64,000 nt of DNA from Patiria pectinifera (Eukaryota; Echinodermata; Asteroidea; Valvatida; Asterinidae), in assembly GCA_029964075.1 (NCBI GenBank), contig CM057147.1, forward strand, positions 26,123,513 to 26,187,512. The letters run 5' to 3'. Of this stretch, positions 60,747 through 64,000 are shown piece after piece. The position numbers and the translations under genes were made by a program. The notes beneath the pieces are model-generated. The model saw nothing but the letters and a program-made list of their open reading frames with translations. It ran no database searches and had not been told where the DNA came from. Position 1 is the first letter of the stretch. Each line of letters begins with the position of its first letter.

Positions 60747-62850
60747 AAGATTTCCATGACCATATACGAGATCTCATCAGTGTTTTCGAAGTCTGATGAA
60801 CTTGGGCATGTCTAGAATTTCGGTAATGTGTGTCATAGAAGACAGTCGACACAAACTACCACTTACTGCGAATTTTTTTAGTTTATATTGCCATGGACAG
60901 GCATAGTATAGTTGATGTGTGTATACTAATTCAATCAATTTATCAGTCAGTGAATCGGCAACGCGTTCTGAGAAAATCATTAATTCCAGCACCATCCCTC
61001 ATGACTCTATGTGACATTAGCCTTTATTCCATGATTTTATGGCTTCGTCAGTTCACTGCCTCTTTAATGGCTGAATACATGACTTTACACCAACGCTGCA
61101 TAAATACTATTCGTCATACTAAATAATTCGTCAGGATAGCAAATTTATAACAAAACTAGAGATTCGCGTTTCTTGTTACAAACGCAGATAATGGTCGGGT
61201 AGACAAATTGCCCACCTGATGACGTCATGATGACATTACTAAATTTGTAACATCTTCGTAACATGGCACAAATCACACCAGCTTTTGTGATCATACCGTA
61301 AACCGTCCGGAAGAAATGTTGCTTTGTTTTGATTTCCGGCTAATGTCTTCATTTTGAATTCACCTAACTTTGACCATCCAGTAGGCCCGGAAGTAAAGGT
61401 CAAGCGAGTTTACGTGCACGCCAAATAAATGTTTAGCAATTAATGGTCTATCTGATTACAGAATACAAACATCATTGATTATTGAGTTCAAGAGTTATAG
61501 GTGAAAGTAATTGGTCACTTGTTCATATAAAATTACTAGTGACACCTAATGACGTAATCATGACGTCAGAGTAATATGCAACACTTCGGATGAGGGTCGA
61601 TAGATACTGAAAGTTACAAGTTCATACTATATACCGTTTAGGAGAAAAAGGGTTATGCCCAACCACTCAAAATTGTTATATTAAGGGAAAATGCAACATT
61701 TGCAAACATCAAAAAATAAAACTACCAAATCATTTTGAAATACCTTGCTGGACTGTTAGTGAATGACAGTGTAAAGCATCCTGTAAAATCATGGCACCTG
61801 GTATACTGTCATTTTCAAGAAAAGTGGTATTTTTGTATCAATTTCCAACGCTGATCGGCCGATCAAACTGGCTTTTTTTCAAATACTGGCCCCAATTGAC
61901 CATCGCACTTGTTTGCAATCGATTACAAACCTATGAACGGGTACGAGCCAGCTAGACTGGTTCCCTGACCTTACAATTCCCCAATGTATGTAAACTGCTC
62001 TGTTTCTTCTTATATGGAGTCAGGGAACCAGACTACAGGAAAATGATTGTTTTTCTTGGTTTTTATAACATTTTCGAACCCAAAACCTCAAAAAAGTCAG
62101 TGTAACTATATTTGCTATATATTTCCAACCCCCCAATTCCATCCATTTCTGAAAATTACAGCAAAAGCAAATGGTGTATATTCAGGACGGGGTGTAATGG
62201 GGACATTCCTCCACATAGAGCAAGTGTCCCGCATGACTGCACAGCCTTTGTGTGGTAGCGGGACTGCACAAAAGCAGCAGCCGTGGAACTACCCACTAGC
62301 CGCGTGCCACGGCATACTACAGCTGGCAACTGCATTCCAATGAGGATTAGCGGCCACGGCCATGACCGCTTCCCGTGCGCATGGGGTTAAAGTATAAGGA
62401 CGATGTCACGTACGATGTCTACTGGGTAATAGATGATTGGGCCAAAAAAAAGTCTCCGGTTTCTGGTATGCGCGCGCGTCGCCGTAGCCATGCGCGTCGG
62501 CAAAATGAAAAGGTTTTTTTTTCAATGTAAGATAATGTCTCAAAACCGCCAAACTCACTGGTTTGACTGGAATCCTGATGCTGCACAAATCTAACGTGTT
62601 TTTAGATGGGGTTACGATCGAGTATAAGCTTTATGTGTACTCTCTGAACTCCCATATATTTGCACTAAATGTAGTCGGGCACCATTTGCAGTAATAGCGA
62701 GGTTTCGATTGCGAACGGTTAGTGTGCACGACTACAATTAGCTACACGTCACGAACGTGTACGCAGTCGTTCCGACGCGACAAGCAGAAGGGTTTCGATT
62801 ATGACCTCACGGTTACGTTTAGGATAACTGTTGAGGGCGCACTCTTCAAG
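60747..62850. other. Spacer between the dehydrogenase and HARBI1-like genes
   Basis: It contains a possible poly(A) signal for the dehydrogenase (AATAAA at 61424-61429), the inverted copy of the CTGGTTCCCTGACC repeat (61690-62175), and GC-rich sequence near 62460-62500. No terminal inverted repeat for a Harbinger element was identified with confidence. No gene seen. Confidence 0.5.
61690..62175 (-). mobile_element. Repeat with a CTGGTTCCCTGACC hairpin, copy 2
   Basis: Inverted relative to 16385-16745, with the same order of shared words, and extending about 100 bp farther (CATTTCTGAAAATTACAGCA also recurs near 16395 as its complement). The pair CTGGTTCCCTGACC/GTCAGGGAACCAG is kept in both, so the small hairpin is a family trait. 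Confidence 0.6.
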
Positions 62851-63915
62851 ATGGCAGCGCCCGTGAGACTACTCGATTTTGCACTTGAAGATGAAGATGA
62901 CGATTTGATGTACCTCCTCTTGGCCAATGCACCGATACCAACGAGAGTCACATTCAATCCAGAGTGGCCCAGGTTTGATATAGTGACACTTACAAATAAT
63001 CAGTGCTTGGATAAGTTCAGATTTTTGAAGGATGATATTTACCGGCTACGAGATTTACTTGGACTTCCTGAGAAACTAATTTTAAAGAACGGGTCCACTT
63101 GCAGTGGTCTTGATGCTCTTTGCATGGTACTCAGAAGATTTGCTTACCCAAATCGCCTATCTGACTTGGAGGAGTTGTTCGGGAGGCCAAAATCCACACT
63201 TTCACTGGTTATCAATGAGACCGTTGAACTTTTGTATGATTTGCATCACCATCGATTCCTATCCCTTGATAATCCATGGCTAGATCGTGCACAGCTACAA
63301 ATTTATGCGGATGTTATTCATGACAAAGGGGCACCTTTGCAGAATTGCTTTGGATTTATAGATGGGACAGTTCGCCCAATTTGTAGGCCAACTCATCATC
63401 AGCGAGTGTGCTATAATGGGCACAAAAGGATACATGCCCTAAAGTTCCAGTCGGTGGTATTACCTTGTGGGTTGATTACACATCTGTACGGCCCAGTAGA
63501 GGGGCGAAGACATGACAGCGCTCTCCTTCGCATCAGTGGACTTCTACAAGAATTTGAGAGAAGAAATCTGACCGATAGAAATGGATTGCCATTTGCACTT
63601 TACGGGAATCCTGCGTATCCACTCAGACGTTATCTACAAGCTCCATTCAAAGGGGCAAACGTAACAGCTGAGGAGCAAGAATTCAACTCAAGAATGTCAT
63701 CAGTGCGAGAATGTGTTGAGTGGGAATTTGGAAAGATGATCAAACTATTCGCCTTCCTTGACTTTCGAAAGAACTTGAAAGTACTATTATCCCCAGTTGC
63801 AAAGTACTACCTGGTCGGCGGGCTTCTCACTAACTGCCATACTTGTGTCTATGGAAATCAGACAAGTAATTACTTCCAGTTGGACCCACCTTCCTTGGAG
63901 AACTATTTAACATGA
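62851..63915 (+). CDS. HARBI1-like PIF/Harbinger nuclease, intact ORF with Asp-to-Asn change in the second catalytic motif
   Basis: From ATG 62851 the single-exon frame encodes 354 residues, the usual length of HARBI1-type DDE_Tnp_4 nucleases; the frame stays open 43 codons upstream. An N-terminal helix-turn-helix region (FLKDDIYRLRDLLGLP, RRFAYPNRLSDLEELFGRP) precedes the RNase H-like core: Asp171 in FGFIDGT, the second motif read as LYGNPAYPL with Asn253 where GDxxYPL normally has the catalytic Asp, and Glu290 in CVEWEFG. VEGRRHDSALL between them is typical. Active relatives cut DNA at TWA sites and need a Myb-like partner. With Asn253 the strand-transfer chemistry is probably lost, so this may be domesticated or a recently damaged transposase. 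The start codon overlaps AAGATGGCAGC, a YY1-type word usual for host genes. Transposon ends were not seen; the window ends 85 bases after the stop. Confidence 0.85.
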   Translation: MAAPVRLLDFALEDEDDDLMYLLLANAPIPTRVTFNPEWPRFDIVTLTNNQCLDKFRFLKDDIYRLRDLLGLPEKLILKNGSTCSGLDALCMVLRRFAYPNRLSDLEELFGRPKSTLSLVINETVELLYDLHHHRFLSLDNPWLDRAQLQIYADVIHDKGAPLQNCFGFIDGTVRPICRPTHHQRVCYNGHKRIHALKFQSVVLPCGLITHLYGPVEGRRHDSALLRISGLLQEFERRNLTDRNGLPFALYGNPAYPLRRYLQAPFKGANVTAEEQEFNSRMSSVRECVEWEFGKMIKLFAFLDFRKNLKVLLSPVAKYYLVGGLLTNCHTCVYGNQTSNYFQLDPPSLENYLT

Positions 63916-64000
63916 TTTTATCATTTACATAACCGTCTTTTCTATGGGTCCTGAATATGCAAGAATTTAGTGATTTTTATAACATTGGGCATTCTAGTTA
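63916..64000 (+). other. Right-edge sequence after the HARBI1-like ORF
   Basis: Short non-coding stretch with no poly(A) signal or recognisable terminal repeat before the window ends. Confidence 0.6.

Noticed and set aside
1..64000. CRISPR arrays, bacterial operons or viral gene clusters
   Set aside because: No regularly spaced identical repeats of the right size and no prokaryotic gene organisation; all clear genes are intron-bearing animal genes.

Overview
The window looks like animal nuclear DNA, most likely from an invertebrate deuterostome; an echinoderm such as a sea star is my best guess. The support is intron-rich genes of clear metazoan families (a mitochondrial ERAL1 GTPase, a T-box factor, an RDH11/12-type retinol dehydrogenase), many short inverted-repeat transposons, tRNA-derived SINEs, and frequent palindromic words such as TACATGTA and TAGGCCTA. 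The species call is inference; nothing in the sequence proves it. One 500-base assembly gap lies at 18481-18980.

Layout. 323-9532 (minus): ERAL1, eight exons whose reading phases all join, running off the left edge before its KH domain. 12584-12658 (minus): a tiny orphan start-codon exon. 13417-18071 (minus): the last three exons of a T-box gene; its 5' exons are not visible. 18.1-30.7 kb: no gene I can support, but a minisatellite, MITEs and the gap. 30761-31034, 43324-43834 and 52459-55096 (plus): three genes with Myb/SANT-like (trihelix) DNA-binding domains; only the last is complete. Between the first two are weak candidate exons, the best being a terminal exon at 41894-42035 with a poly(A) signal. 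56739-60746 (plus): a complete four-exon retinol dehydrogenase-like SDR. 62851-63915 (plus): an intact PIF/Harbinger-type (HARBI1-like) nuclease ORF whose second catalytic Asp position reads Asn.

The most interesting theme is PIF/Harbinger biology. Transposons of that superfamily encode a DDE nuclease plus a separate Myb/SANT-like protein, and this window holds three Myb/SANT-like genes, one HARBI1-like ORF with a changed catalytic motif, and a 287-bp MITE with TTA target-site duplications. This may be a set of domesticated Harbinger-derived genes, or coincidental neighbours.

The rest is dense in small mobile elements: a piggyBac-type MITE family (TTAA plus CCCTAAAAGGGC ends), a large TA-flanked foldback in an ERAL1 intron, a tRNA-like gene inside an 80-bp-arm foldback, a three-copy GGGCC-ended MITE, a hAT-like insertion with its target duplication, two SINEs, and near-perfect hairpins in an RDH intron. 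Exon boundaries were assigned by hand from splice-site words and phase, without transcript evidence.
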